Part shown: in pieces, positions 11,055 through 22,219 of the stretch
Layout of the letters: each line of letters begins with the position of its first letter
How positions within the stretch are numbered: the first letter of the stretch is position 1
NCBI GenBank assembly: GCA_963989245.1
Contig: OZ022355.1
Span: 23,026,809-23,090,808, forward strand
Length of the DNA stretch: 64,000 nt
Direction of reading: 5' to 3'
DNA from: Nansenia antarctica
Lineage: Eukaryota > Chordata > Actinopteri > Argentiniformes > Microstomatidae
Made by a program: the position numbers and the translations under genes
Notes under the pieces: generated by a model
Databases searched by the model: none
Seen by the model: only the letters and a program-made list of their open reading frames with translations
What the model was told of the DNA's origin: nothing

Positions 11055-11692
11055 GGGTTCACGCGAGATTTCTGGCTTGGGGAACGAGACTCTAGAGAGT
11101 CCGGAATCTGTAGTTCCCCAAGCCCATTTTCCGAGCAGGTTGTCGGGAGAGTCAATTGACAATTGATTGACTCTTAACACACCTCACACCACAGGATTTT
11201 GTTATAGGAAAATGTTAAGATCCATCTGATAATCGGGCGTTTTCTGTCGTTTTCAGACATCTGAAAATCGGGCCAAAATCGCCCTGAAAATCCTTATGCG
11301 TGTACCCCGCATTAGACTCCATTCAAATTTCAGTGTGTTCAGCATGCTATTGTGATCGTGGAGAATTTTAGTTTGGAATTCTAACCCATTGTGACGTGGA
11401 GATATTCGGCCGTAACCACGGTTAATAATATACCACATGCCGAAGAAAAAGTATACGATAGCTTCAAGTTCCTCCATGTTGCTATTGTTGTGGCTGTGTT
11501 GTGTCTTGTGAAAATATACGTCACCACCATGGCGCGCTGTTATGACGCGTAACTCTGCCTACTATCTCCTACTCCTCCTACTCGTTCCTGGTCTCGTGTA
11601 TAGTGGAAAACGTCTCGTACCCAGAACTGTTCAAAAGCGTGCTGAGGCGAGCCGTGCCGTGCCGACCCGGGTCGGTCAGTGGAAAAGCGCCA

Positions 11693-12020
11693 AAGGAATA
11701 TTCCCATGGGGGTCCCATGAGGGCTGTTTTGAAGGTCCATATGTCACAGAAGCAGCCGTGAGTCCTAAAAATCATGTAGAATAGAGCCACACATTTTATC
11801 CAAATATATCCAGTAGATTTCAGATTGGCCCAATTGACTGCATTAGAGCTTGCTAGGAGCTTATATGGGACAACATGGATAGTGAGAAATGACTCAACCA
11901 ATCAGTTGTACGTTATGTAAATAACATTGTGTGTACTACAGGGTGGATTTCCACTTTAATAGAGACATAACATTGAACACTGTTGCTATTTATCTATCTA
12001 GCTGGCTGGCTAGCTAGGGA
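11693..12020. other. Unclassified stretch
   Basis: I see no coding frame with domains, no terminal repeats and no tandem repeats here, only moderately AT-rich sequence between two MITEs. Confidence 0.5.
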
Positions 12021-12209
12021 GTGTTTCCCAACCCTCTCCTCGGGGCACCCCAGCCGCTCCACATATTTGATCTGTTCCACCACCAGCACACCTGATTCAA
12101 CTAAACCATAATTGCTTTGTACTTGATTAGTTGAATCAGGTGTGCTGGTGGTGGAACAGATCAGATATGTGGTGCGGCTGGGGGTTCCTGAGGAGAGGGT
12201 TGGGAAACA
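12021..12209. mobile_element. Palindromic MITE with hAT-like termini
   Basis: The arms gtgtttcccaaccctctcct and aggagagggttgggaaac are inverted, and the inner part is also inverted (cagcacacctgattcaact versus agttgaatcaggtgtgctgg). The whole folds into one hairpin around 12110. The GTTTCCCAACC terminus resembles hAT ends; no clear 8-bp duplication is visible. Confidence 0.75.
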
Positions 12210-12239
12210 AGCGCATATCTGGCATCCGGAAATGCTCAT

Positions 12240-12323
12240 GGACACTTATTTAACCCGCAAGGCTCGTGTCAGTGCAAGCAATCGCAACGGAGGAGTCTAC
12301 CTAGCTACAAAACGTATTAGAAG
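12240..12323 (+). promoter_or_regulatory. Candidate TATA-like site and 5' UTR exon of the KDZ gene
   Basis: A cttatttaa motif at about 12245 precedes about 70 bases ending at an AAG|GTGAGA donor (12324). The next acceptor is at 12741-12742, just before the first ATG. A non-coding first exon is therefore plausible. This is inference from signals only. Confidence 0.35.
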
Positions 12324-13543
12324 GTGAGATATTTTACTGGTAAACAAACTTATAGCATAGTAGCATTGATATTTAAGAGTATATGACTCTGCGTAAGTAG
12401 GGTTTGAAATCAATTCGCTTTTGAATGTGTTGTTTTTGAAAATGTGTTCGTGTAAATGTGCGTGTCGCAATGATAGCTAGCGTGATATCATGTATACGTT
12501 TGTGCTTGTACAATCATGCCTTTTATTAATAACGTATCTAATGTGATCTTGATCTAATGTTAGTTTGTAGTTAAAAAATAAATCGAACGTCTAGATGACC
12601 ATTTTCACAGGGTCAGTAGTGGTTGCTAGCTTACTTGTAGGTGACTTTAGATAGATAAGAGATAAGATTGTTGATCTCTTTACCCCCCCTCTTTTTCTGG
12701 ACTGCGTTTAACGTTATCCCATCACCTTTCTGTTTTTGACAGTTGTGAAATGGAAAAAAAGAAGAATGCATTGGAAAGACTTGAAGAATGTTTGAAGCAC
12801 AAGCTGCAAAATGCTCCAGGAAGTTCTTTGGATGAAGATCCAGGTGGCCGCGGTCTTTTACAGGCCTTTAAGGACCTTGATGACCTCACCGAGAAGATGC
12901 GGCAGAATGTGGTAGGCACTAGGCAGTTGATTTCAGTCAGTAATGTAATATTATTGTGTGGCTTGTGGATGAAGAAACATATTTTAGGACATACTCAATC
13001 GAAAATCTGTTGGTCCTGAATCTGTTCTTTTGTCTACCAGAGAGCAGCATTGTGTAACACGTCCCAGTGAGCAAAATTGCGTTGAAAAGACATCTAAAAG
13101 ACGACTTTCCCCTACGTCTATTCTACATCCGGATTTGGTTGACGTTGCAAGGTCAAAAGACGTAGTTTTTAGGTCGTTGAAAAGACGTGGTTTTCAGGTC
13201 GTTGAAAAGACATGGTTTATAGGTCGTTGAAAAGACGTGGTTTTCAGTTCGTTGAAAATACGTTGTTTTCAGTTCGTTGAAAAGACGTTTTCAGGTCAAA
13301 TGATCGACGTCCTGCTTTTGGCCAACCTGATTATGTACGATGTAGGGAAAAAAACAATGCTCCCTCCCATACCTAGAACATTTCTGTAAAAAAAATATTC
13401 TCTAATCTAACTCTTGAATCAAATCTGCCATACATGTACATGATTTTACATTGGCATAAGAAAAACAAGTACCATTTATTAAATACACATGTACTTTATT
13501 AAGCATAAAATTAAAAAAAATGCATTGAATACGTTCAGAAAGA

Positions 13544-13652
13544 ACTGCTCCCAAGGCAGAACAATACTTACTAACATTGGAGTGATAGAGACCAGCATGG
13601 CCCCTGCGCGTGCAAGGATGACACGCACATTCAGGAAGCCTTCCTTATTTTA
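13544..13652 (+). pseudogene. U6 snRNA pseudogene
   Basis: The 3' half matches U6 strongly: agcatggcccctgcgc, then caaggatgacacgca, then a gaagccttcc segment where U6 has GAAGCGTTCC. The 5' half is more diverged but still shows attggagtgatagaga where U6 has ATTGGAACGATACAGAGA. There is a 3-base insertion (gtg) in the GCGCAAGG region and no clean poly-T terminator. It is directly joined to a LINE-type 3' tail. Confidence 0.8.
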
Positions 13653-13690
13653 CACAATTTCCCCACGGGGATTAATAAAGTATCTATCTA
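13653..13690 (+). mobile_element. LINE-type 3' tail joined to the U6 pseudogene
   Basis: The sequence tttccccacggggattaata followed by aagtatctatct is a common 3' end of fish non-LTR elements, ending in a TATC-type microsatellite. It begins within a few bases of the U6 3' end. Confidence 0.65.
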
Positions 13691-13699
13691 ATATTGCAA

Positions 13700-13900
13700 A
13701 ATACCACAGAATATTCCAAAATATTGCACAAAAATCGAGTTTTTCCCCTGGTAAAAATACAAAAAACCACAGAATATAAAAAAAAATACAAAAAATACAA
13801 ATTACCACAGAATATATACCACAGAATATTCCAAAATATTGCACAAAAATCGAGTTTTTCCCCTGGTAAAAATACAAAAAATACAAAATACCACAGAATA
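13700..13900. repeat. Two-copy direct repeat of about 114 bp
   Basis: The block accacagaatattccaaaat followed by attgcacaaaaatcgagttt and ttcccctggtaaaaatac occurs at about 13703 and again at about 13817. Confidence 0.8.
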
Positions 13901-13999
13901 TTAAAAAAAATACAAAATCCTTTCCTCCAATCTTGCTTAGCTGTGAAATCTGAGTGGAAAATAATCAAATAATCAAGAATAAACATTTTACCTGATGTT

Positions 14000-14097
14000 A
14001 TGCCATTTACTTGCGCATCAACTTAAAACACAATTTGTAAGTCGCTTTGGATAAAAGCGTCAGCTAAATGAAATTGATGTAATGTAAATCAAATGTC
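14000..14097 (-). mobile_element. Dispersed fish repeat fragment (cgctttggataaaagcgtc)
   Basis: Contains gtaagtcgctttggataaaa and gcgtcagctaaatg, the core of a very common short fish repeat normally read in the opposite strand. It abuts the last exon of the minus-strand gene. Confidence 0.6.
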
Positions 14098-14584
14098 ACC
14101 ATCAGTTTCTTCTCTTCCTCACGTTGTAGCCCCTCCTCCAGGTTGTTGAACTGCTCCATCTCTTCCATTCTGTTGATGATATGACAAACCGAGGCGTGTG
14201 GCTCTGCTCTCCCCATGCGGCGGACCTCCTCATGAATAGCAACCAGCTTCTCCATAACACACTTAAATTCTGAAAATTGGACATGAAGACTAATATTTAG
14301 TGACAGTAGGCCTAAATACCAGTGCATCATCCAAGTTAAGTCAATTCTGTACTTACTGGCATGGTCGTCTTCCAGGTCGTCTACCCTTTCTGAAAGCCAC
14401 CGTTCTGAAACAATCAAACAAACATTTAAGCTGAATTTAGGCTAAATCAAAAAGAAGCAATGGGGAACTATTTAGAATTGTAGAGGACAAAGCAACGTAA
14501 TTTATTGGAATTGAACACTACTAACCTATATTAGATAAATTCCTCAAAAACAGTTAGTGGGAGAGAGAGGGGAAGAGAGTGAGT

Positions 14585-14623
<39 letters not shown>

Positions 14624-15122
14624 AGCCACTGTCTGGAACTGCAACCATTATGAAATAGTACACTTAGTGCTCTACAAAAACTAAAATAAAAATATATATC
14701 ACATATTGAACAACTGAACAGACTAATATACTTCTCTGTAATAAAACGTCAAGCTAAGCCCAGTATCTTACCATATCTGGGTGCGTCAGAGCGTCTTTCT
14801 GCATTGGACGGTCCCGATGTAACAGAGCGTCTTGGTGTCTCTGAGCGTCTTGGTGTCTCTGAGCGTCTGGGTGTAAGAGAGCGTCTGGGTGTAAGAGAGC
14901 GTCTGGGTGTAAGAGAGCGTCTTGGTGTCTCTGAGCGTCTGGGTGTAAGAGAGCGTCTTGGTGTAAGAGAGCGTCTGGGTGTAAGAGAGCGTCTTGGTGT
15001 CTCTGAGCGTCTGGGTGTAACAGAGCGTCTGGGTGTCTCTGAGCGTCTGGATGTATCGGAGCAGCTTGGTGTCCCGGAGTGTCTCTGTGTAGCAGAGCGT
15101 CCTGGTGTCACAAATTCACAGC
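14083..15122 (-). CDS. Minus-strand spliced gene: RRSxTP-repeat protein with a DUF4806-like C-terminus
   Basis: Three exons join in phase on the minus strand. Exon 15122-14772 has acceptor ttgtatttcag and donor GTAAGA. Exon 14404-14357 has acceptor gattgtttcag and donor GTAAGT. Exon 14269 downward has acceptor caattttcag. The first encodes about 13 copies of a six-residue RRS(E/L/V)TP motif. The second reads ERWLSERVDDLEDDHA. The third reads MEKLVAIHEEVRRMG and then MEEMEQFNNLEEGLQREEEKK. That last segment resembles the DUF4806 C-terminal pattern of fish and invertebrate transposon-linked proteins; this assignment is tentative. The start exon was not found, and the C-terminal glycine motif of that domain is not seen. 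It lies inside the CCCAGTG-ended element and antisense to the KDZ gene. Confidence 0.5.
14573..14621. repeat. (GA)n microsatellite
   Basis: gtgagtgagtga followed by about 19 GA dinucleotides. Confidence 0.9.
14823..15066. repeat. 18-bp coding minisatellite, about 13 copies
   Basis: Unit gagcgtctgggtgtaaga, alternating with gagcgtcttggtgtctct. The 18-bp period keeps the minus-strand frame open, and the variants mostly change one residue of the RRSxTP unit. Confidence 0.9.
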
Positions 15123-15403
15123 CTGAAATACAACAAATGTCATGTTAGAAAGACACTGAAAAACAAGACCATGATAACGGTGTGAAACCTCAGATAGGAG
15201 CTTGTCGAGCATTACTTGAACAACAGCAACAACTCACCTTTGCATGTTTCATTTACATTTACACAACTACACGTTCGCTCATAATGTGGGGGACATACCG
15301 GTCCAATCAATAGAACGGCTATATTCAGTCGAAATAAGGGCCAGACGGACGGACCTTATTTCGCTGTAAAAAAGACGTCCACAGACGTCTGGTGCGCACT
15401 GGG

Positions 15404-15819
15404 GTAGTTCTGTGTAATAGGCCATATTGGTAGAATACAAGCAGGACAATGAAGCCATTGTCAGGGTGTCAAATGGCTTTATCCATTTAAACACCTTTGC
15501 ATGCAAACAGGCAGACCTATGCTAAACAGCCATCTTTAGTCAACCCATTTTTGAGGAACAAAAACAAGAATATGCGGTCCTGTGCCAACGCACAAGAAAA
15601 ACGCAGCTTGCTTGACCCGATTGCGCATGACATCACTAATACAATTATTACTATATTATTATTATTATTAGTAGTAGTAGTGTCACTCGTCATTAATTTC
15701 TTACTGTGTCATACAGCTTCAGTTGTCCTGAGTATATTATCCACCCAAAAAGCCCATCATTACATTTACTGTTCTGATATGGTTATTTATGGTAACCAAC
15801 AATGTGCTAATTTTCACAG
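15404..15819. other. Remainder of the KDZ first coding intron
   Basis: Apart from a (TTA)n stretch near 15655 and the acceptor aattttcacag at 15809-15819, nothing is recognisable. Confidence 0.5.
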
Positions 15820-16398
15820 GAAAAAAAAAAAGACATAAAAGTGAAATGGGGAAAGAGGGACGGGGAGGGAATTAAAATCCCTGAAAAAAGTAGATGTGGA
15901 AAGCGTCCAAAACCAAGGGTTTCACAGAGTCAAGCACCAACAGGTAAGACTGCTACTGCATACTGTCTCAATACAACTGATTAATGAAATGTATTTGATA
16001 TCAATAAAAGTTTTTGTTTAATCCTAGTCACACAGTGTATACCATCATCAATTGGTGATCCTGCTGGGGCCAGTGCAGAGCAGGTGGACATGCAAGAAGA
16101 AATCGGTATGCAATTTCACATTTTTACCAATTTTAACATGCATTGTATTACAGAGAAAGTGTAACAGTTACTGTAGGAATGTACAATATATGCGACAATA
16201 TTGGTATTTGCCATATTTGTGATGTTTTTACAAAATCATGTTTTGACAGTTCTCTAAGTCTGCATCAGCTGAAGCCTGCTTTCTAATGCATGGTGCCGCA
16301 GGAGATTGGAGGTTTCTTGCTTGTTGTTTATTGGCAAGGGTCCATGGAACGTTTTTTAAATGTTACATTTGTTCATCCTTGTGTTCTTCTGTCATGAG

Positions 16399-16800
16399 AC
16401 TTGCATCGCAGACGGCTGCAGGAGGTATTGCAGACCATGGAGGACCCAGAGGAGAGACAAGGGGAACCTGACTGTTCATTACGTAGAGACTAGTCCAAAC
16501 GACAAACAGCGTCCCAAGAGAGATGGAGGGCAGCAAGGCCACAGCTTCTGGACAGCATGTCCTCTGCTGAATGTGTAGGCCTTAGAAGGCCACAGAAGTG
16601 CAGCCACTGTGATGGAGAGGCAGTCATCCAGTGCAGAGATTGCCTCCCAAAGATGTGGTTCTGTGGTCCATGTGACACTCAAGTTCACCATGAACAGGTT
16701 CTTCACAATCGGAATCAGTTCCTGGAGGGTTTTCTTACACCAATGCCCCCCCAAACTTTCTGCTGTTCTGTTGATGGCAAGCATCAGCTGGCTACAAACA
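16399..16800 (+). other. KDZ gene exon with CxC cysteine cluster and in-frame stop
   Basis: The acceptor gtcatgag (16397-16398) gives phase 1, matching the preceding exon end ATC G. The frame reads RLQEVLQTMEDPEERQGEP, reaches TAG at 16491-16493, and continues as a well-conserved-looking segment. Cysteines follow as CSHC, CRDC and CGPC (codons 189-213), then DTQVHHEQVLHNRNQF. This is the zinc-binding cluster seen N-terminal to KDZ transposases. A methionine at 16557 (codon 175) sits just before the cluster and could begin a shortened protein. The nearer acceptor at 16410-16411 would shift the frame and end at 16578, so I rejected it. Confidence 0.8.
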
Positions 16801-17343
16801 GTGAGTCTACTATTATCAATTGGCTGTGGTCTATGTATGTTACTTTGGAACTAGGGATGGAGCGTTGAATGTAAAAAGAAGAACCATTCAGTTCGCTTTA
16901 ATACATGGTTATACCGCACTTTATACACCATTTGTGCACACACCCTCTTCTGCACACCCAATGCACACCCCTCTTCTCACACACCCAATGCACACCTGAT
17001 TAATCACTTAATCCAATAGTATAGGACAGGAAATAAGGAAGCTCACTTCCTTTCAGGAAGTAGTGGAGCTGGACTACAGCGGTGCATAGAGCCTATTGGG
17101 CACTGTCACTGTAATTATTTTATCCTACGCCTGTGTTCTAGGCTGCCTCTTTCCGATTCATGTGCCAGAGATCTGTGATTGTGAGACAGTGGTGACCGTC
17201 ACTGCAGGCAAACCAGTCATACTCATCACAATGAATGGTACACTCAAATCATATCTTTGTTCTCTTTTTGGTCACATGATGTAAAAAAAAATATTTATTT
17301 TTTGGCCACATAATAATTTTCTCTTGTGTGTTAAACTGTTTAG

Positions 17344-19281
17344 GTCGCTATGACCTGGATTTCCCTTTGGCGTGCTGCTCCACCTGTTGCAAACAGTGGA
17401 CCCCAGATGTCAGGGACCTGCTGGAGAGTGGTTACTGGCCAGCCACTATGTCTTTGCAGACAGTGTACACCATGGATGTTTTTAGAACATTTAAACACAC
17501 AAAAGTTGTAGCACCTGCCTTTTCTCGTCAGGCATTCGTAAAAATCCTTGAGCTGATATCTGCTCGGTTTGGCAGGGTAAGTGAAATTTGATTTATACTT
17601 GCCATCAAATGACACAAACCTGATATGAAAGTTATGTAGAACATTTTACTGTATATGTTCCTTACTCATATAAGCCCATATACTGTCACTGATCAGATTC
17701 ACACAGCCAACCTCACTGATGCATGATGGCTTCTTTGCTGCAATGTCTCACATGTTTGCTGTCTACACAAACCGCACTCAGTATGATCAACAAAATGTCT
17801 TTAATTACAGAACATTTTTTTTATGTTTTCAAGTGTGGTCCAATCTGTGGGGACACATTTCAGAGGAGCTACTTCGAATTCTCCTACACCCAGCATGAAT
17901 TCGAGACCCTCCAACATGTGGATCATTTTGTATGCCCTCCCTGTACTCCAGACATGCTTGCTGTTTGCGCTGATGGAAATAGGAAGCACTACAGGTTTAA
18001 AAAGAGCAAGGGGTAGGTCTTGTTTAATTTTAGTCTGTTCATTATAGGGACAGTTAGCTACTATACGGTATGTGTGTGTTATCAAAGTTGTCTTATACAG
18101 TATGCTGCATTTTCTCAGCACCGGCGAACCAGCATACTTCGATGGAACTTTCCTCGCTAAAGATGATGATGTGTCACTGTTTGTGGACCAAATCCGCAAA
18201 AAAATGAAGCAGGTATTTATGATATGATTGGAAGTATGCAATCAATGTGATCAATGCAACAGTAGTACTGAATTGTTTTATGTTCACAAACACCTTGTTT
18301 ATAACTGATAGTAAGATAAACCAATACCTAGCGAAATATGGATGGCATATTTCTGGTGCCCCTAATGTCTGGCGCCCTACCTATGCTCTGCATACCCCCT
18401 GTTTCCGCCACTGGGTCAGTGCATATAAAGTGTAGTGTTATAGTACACTGGCTACTAAAGTGGACTAAGCTTCAAAGCTGCTACAGAAACCAGGGAAAGG
18501 GCTTGTGGGTCATCCCTGGACAGCGGCAAAAGAAACATCGCAGAAATCAAGTGCCAAACTTGATGAGGAAGGCCTAGAAATTGCTGTGTGTCGTCATGGT
18601 TTCCTCCTCAAGGGGCTTAATATGTTTCAAGGGGAGATCTATGCCTATCCAATGTACCTCCAGCGAGAAGTTGCAAAAATTGCAAAAATGTGCTTTTTCT
18701 GTATGGACATTGCATGCAAATACTTCCCATACTTGCAGAAGGTCACCAAGGAGTTTCCTGACCTCCAGACTATGTTGGACATGAAACCCTTGCTGTCAGT
18801 GATGCATGCTAAGGCCCATACTTGGAAATGTGAGGTAACTGGACATGTTGTTTTAGTTACAGCAAACCTATCTCAACACCCTTTTCTCACTTTTGTAAAA
18901 CAGACGTTCCACCAGACATTGTGAATGGTCTTTTTTTTATGAATACATATGACAAGACTTAATTGTTTCGTCTCTGGAGGTTGCATGGGGAGGCAAAAAC
19001 CAACAGGGGGCAGGAACAACACTGGGGGAAGAAGTGGAGCAAGTAAACAGCTTTCTGTCCCGCACTGCTCTCTCCACAAAGTACATGACAAAAGCTGGTA
19101 AGTGTTGGTACTTTGGGATCTGTTTACATTGCATACTGTCTATTCATTTTCACAGTAGATAACAGACATTGTTTTTGGGGGGTTATCAGCACGTACAGAT
19201 ATGATCACTCTCCAAGTCATCAGTTGGAATGCAAGGAAGAAGGACCAGCTCCACAAATACTTGGCTGCACGTTACTGGAAG
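17344..19281 (+). other. KDZ gene catalytic-core exons (six exons)
   Basis: The core begins GRYDLDFPLACC and SGYWPATMSLQTVYTMDVF. The likely DDE residues are Asp 412 in CADGNRKHYRF (exon 17834-18012), Asp 530 in FCMDIACKYFPY (exon 18487-18834) and a Glu at 589-590 in TLGEEVEQVNSFLSR (exon 18980-19097). Supporting KDZ motifs are EPAYFDGTFLAKDD, CRHGFLLKGLNMF, MHAKAHTWKCE and ARTDMITLQ. All six exons are free of stops and frameshifts. In the DGN...D...GE order these are the RNase H-fold transposase positions known for this superfamily; the assignment is by motif only. Confidence 0.8.
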
Positions 19282-21813
19282 GTATGAAGATGTCTTTTGA
19301 ACTGTAATCCTATCTTTCTGTTGTGAGGACAAGAACTAGAATACTAATTCTAGTGTATACAAGAATTTGTTTGTATACTAGAAGAATGTGTACACTAGAA
19401 TTAGTTTTTCTTTACTGGTTGACATTATCTGGGGAGTTTACCATGGATGGGTGCTCTCGTGACTCAGAAGATCTCAATAATCATCTGTCTGATTATCTCA
19501 TGTCCTCACAACATAACGACAGGATTAAGGTTGCAAACATTGTGAAGTGGCCCTTGACTAATTTCCCCATTAAAACATTGCTCTATTGGAAAATATAGTT
19601 ATTTTGGACACAAGTTGTGGATAGTGCACTAAGTCGCCCTCAGATGGCTCTCCAATCCAAGACTCCAGCCATCCTGATCCTTCATGTACCTGGCTAGCTT
19701 GACAGTAGTATATATTCTATACAGATTCATGTTGGTAGTTTGCTTATTCTGGTTGATGTTTAGTATTGCAAACTCACTTTCACTCCATATTACTTTGACA
19801 ACTTTAACGTGGTTGCTGTTGAACTGAAATGTGTATTAAAGGACCATTCTAACAGTTTCATTGCAGCTACCAGATAGTTTTAATGACCTTGAAGTCATCC
19901 TTTTTTATTCCTATATTTTGTCGTTCATTGATTCACTTACAGACTTTTATTTTATGCTAACTACACTTTCATCTAGAAATTGATGTATTACTTGTTATTC
20001 AATTATTATTAATACTGCTATGAAATTATATATTATTCAGTCCTATAGCACATTAAATTGCTAGAGGCTTTTGATTGCGTCGATAATCTTTAGTTACAGT
20101 CTCAACCTCTTGTAATGTGTATTTTTCCAGACTGTCAAAAAGCTAAGCGAGGTTACGGAGAGGCTTGAGGAACTGAAGACTACCCTGGGTTGCACCAGTG
20201 AGAAGGCAGATGAGTGGGTTAATGATGTACAGCAGTGGGCTATTGCAAGTAAGTCACTTGTTATTGTAATTCAGTATTTGCCATAAATTGACCATTGTGT
20301 TTTAGGCTGCCACCAAATCAGATGGTCACCACACATGAAAATTCAATACAATTATTGAATGCTGCTGCTTTCATTGCAAATCTTTAAAGATGTAAGACTA
20401 ATCTGTCATACATCATGCCAACCCTAATTGGTAGCATTTGTTAATTTACAATTGAGTACCATCAGAATTGCTGTTTGAGAGAGCATCACCCTTTTGGAGC
20501 ATTTAGTGCACTCCAGCAGCTTAGGCCAACCAGTAGGAGCAGTGGAGTGTTCAAATGTTTACACCTGTAGTTAATGGTGTCAAGCTACCTGGGTATACAT
20601 TCTAGCATGTAGTTGACACCCAACAACAGTGAAAATAAGTAAAAGTAAAAATTCAGGATATATCTTATACTGGTGTGAACTTATGATCTTATCTCTTTCA
20701 TAAAAAAACAGCATCTGCCACCTCTGAAGCTGATGACCAACAGAAGAAGATGCAGCAGACAATTGAAAGTCTCTTCATCAGTATTCAGCAGAAAAATCAG
20801 GAGGTCTATCGCCAAAATGGTAGGTTTTTTCATTTCAGCCCAGCATTTTGTGCCAGACTGAGTTAGTCACTCACGGACGTCGTGGTTAACCCCGCTGCAG
20901 TTAATAACAGTGTAATAATGATTCTGCTTGATTGAGTTGTGCCAGTGTACATCGATAAATCTTAACTGCAGCTGTGTTTACAAATGGCAACTGTCAATCG
21001 ATGTCACTGAAGCGCTTTGAGGCCTGCATCACCCTAGTATGTGTCCTTTGCATTACAATGCATTGGTAAAATTAAGTTACAACTAAAGCGTGGGCTACAT
21101 TTCACAGCCCTGAATGTGATTGTAGGATTCTATTTCAAGTGGTGGGCTCTGGCTCTCCCTAACTGCTCCGTCTAACCAGTCTAGCTCATACATACATACT
21201 CAGTCCGTTTTTTCACTCACTCATTATTACAAGCTTAGGAGGGGGATGGAATGCATGCAAACTGTTACACACCATATACAGTACAAATGAATGTGTTGAT
21301 TTTTTCCATGTCTTTGCCTTTCAGACAGCAACAAACGCAGGCAACGACTGCGACGCAAGATAGTTGCTGAAAAAAAGAAGTTGGCGGAGGAAATGCTGGA
21401 GTACAACAGCTATGTCCCTGACTCTGAAAAGATAGACATCAACTCTGTTGATGCTGGGGATGTCTTTGCCTGGCCGTGGGAGCATCAAGGTGTGATGTTT
21501 TACATTTACAAATTTACACATTTCGAGATATAATTCACTGGTTCCATAGGGAGTATTAATTTATTTCCTGGTTCGGATTATCACTTATTTGTAGGCGAAG
21601 TCAGCTTGAATGCAAAGCGGAAGATGTTCATTCCGGTGATGCTCTCCCGGCGCCTGAAGGAGGAGGAGATGATCTTGATCAAGGAAATGACACAGCATTG
21701 CGAATACCTCAAGAAGATGGCAACAACTCTGCGTGGCTCGATTGCAAGGATGGTGGAAAACCTGAAAAGCAACAGTAAGTGTTTTTAAATGAAATGCATT
21801 TCTGTCTGCAGTG

Positions 21814-21856
21814 GTCGGGGGGGGGGGGGGGTTAGGGTTGGGGGGGGGGGGGGGTC
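21814..21856. repeat. G-tract pair in a KDZ intron
   Basis: Two poly-G runs separated by ttagggtt. Potential quadruplex-forming sequence; lengths are likely unstable. Confidence 0.75.
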
Positions 21857-22219
21857 AGGATCGAATCTGATTGGTGCCACCAGATTGGGCAGTGTGACAA
21901 AGAATGACAAGGTTTATTGCCGAAAACTACATCCGTTGAGTCAGACTAGTTTTAGCCAATCACTTTTTTTACCAATCAAAACGCATTAAGTTTTTAGTCA
22001 AATCGATGAGGGTCTAATCATTGAGGTGAACAAAAATTAAACAGGGACTGAACTCTTATCAGACTGGAAGGTTTGTTAGTCTAGCCTATAGAGTTAGTTA
22101 CTCTTTATCCACACACACACTTCTTATCCACCACTGATGATGACTAACAAGCGCAAATTCGCAATGAATGTATGGTGTAGTCTGATAAGCCAAACTGCCT
22201 CCTAGAGGTGAGACATATA

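Larger units (their letters stand above)
10508..11310. mobile_element. Nested inverted-repeat element (gcggggtacac termini)
   Basis: Termini gcggggtacacacataagga (10508) and the inverse ending at 11310 extend into long imperfect inverted arms of about 170 bp (to about 10676 and from about 11125). Landmarks are ctcttaacattttcctataa and ctcccgacaacctgctc. The left flank is ttaa; the right flank is attag, so a target duplication is not certain. It encloses a small TIR element and an L2-like tail. Confidence 0.65.
10005..11692. mobile_element. GC-rich-ended non-autonomous DNA element with nested insertion
   Basis: The left end reads tggtgcttttccactacagg followed by GC-rich gggtcgacc repeats. The right end (11660-11692) reads gacccgggtcggtcagtgg then aaaagcgcc, an imperfect inverted counterpart. 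A near copy, partly inverted, lies at about 46150-46577. An internal block (10329-10412) recurs directly at 11327-11412, on both sides of the nested element at 10508-11310. No transposase is visible, so the superfamily is unassigned. Confidence 0.6.
13063..15403. mobile_element. Element with CCCAGTGnGCA termini in the first coding intron of the KDZ gene
   Basis: The left end starts cccagtgagcaaaattgcg and runs into imperfect repeats of gttgaaaagacgtggttttc (13135-13290). The right end is the inverse, gacgtctggtgcgcactggg, ending at 15403. Both ends carry gacgt motifs. The target duplication is not clear; gt flanks each side. Inside lies a minus-strand spliced gene, a U6 pseudogene with a LINE tail, a (GA)n tract and an 18-bp repeat. 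Treating the two ends as one element is inference. Confidence 0.5.

Noticed and set aside
13544..13652. A functional U6 snRNA gene
   Set aside because: Many substitutions, a 3-base insertion, no T-run terminator and no recognisable upstream promoter elements.
14804..15148. The plus-strand frame of ERLGVS repeats
   Set aside because: It is the opposite strand of the minus-strand RRSxTP exon, which has matching splice sites in phase; the plus frame has none.
16410..16578. Use of acceptor 16410-16411 for the KDZ cysteine exon
   Set aside because: It would enter in the wrong frame and stop at 16578 before the cysteine cluster. The acceptor at 16397-16398 fits the incoming phase.
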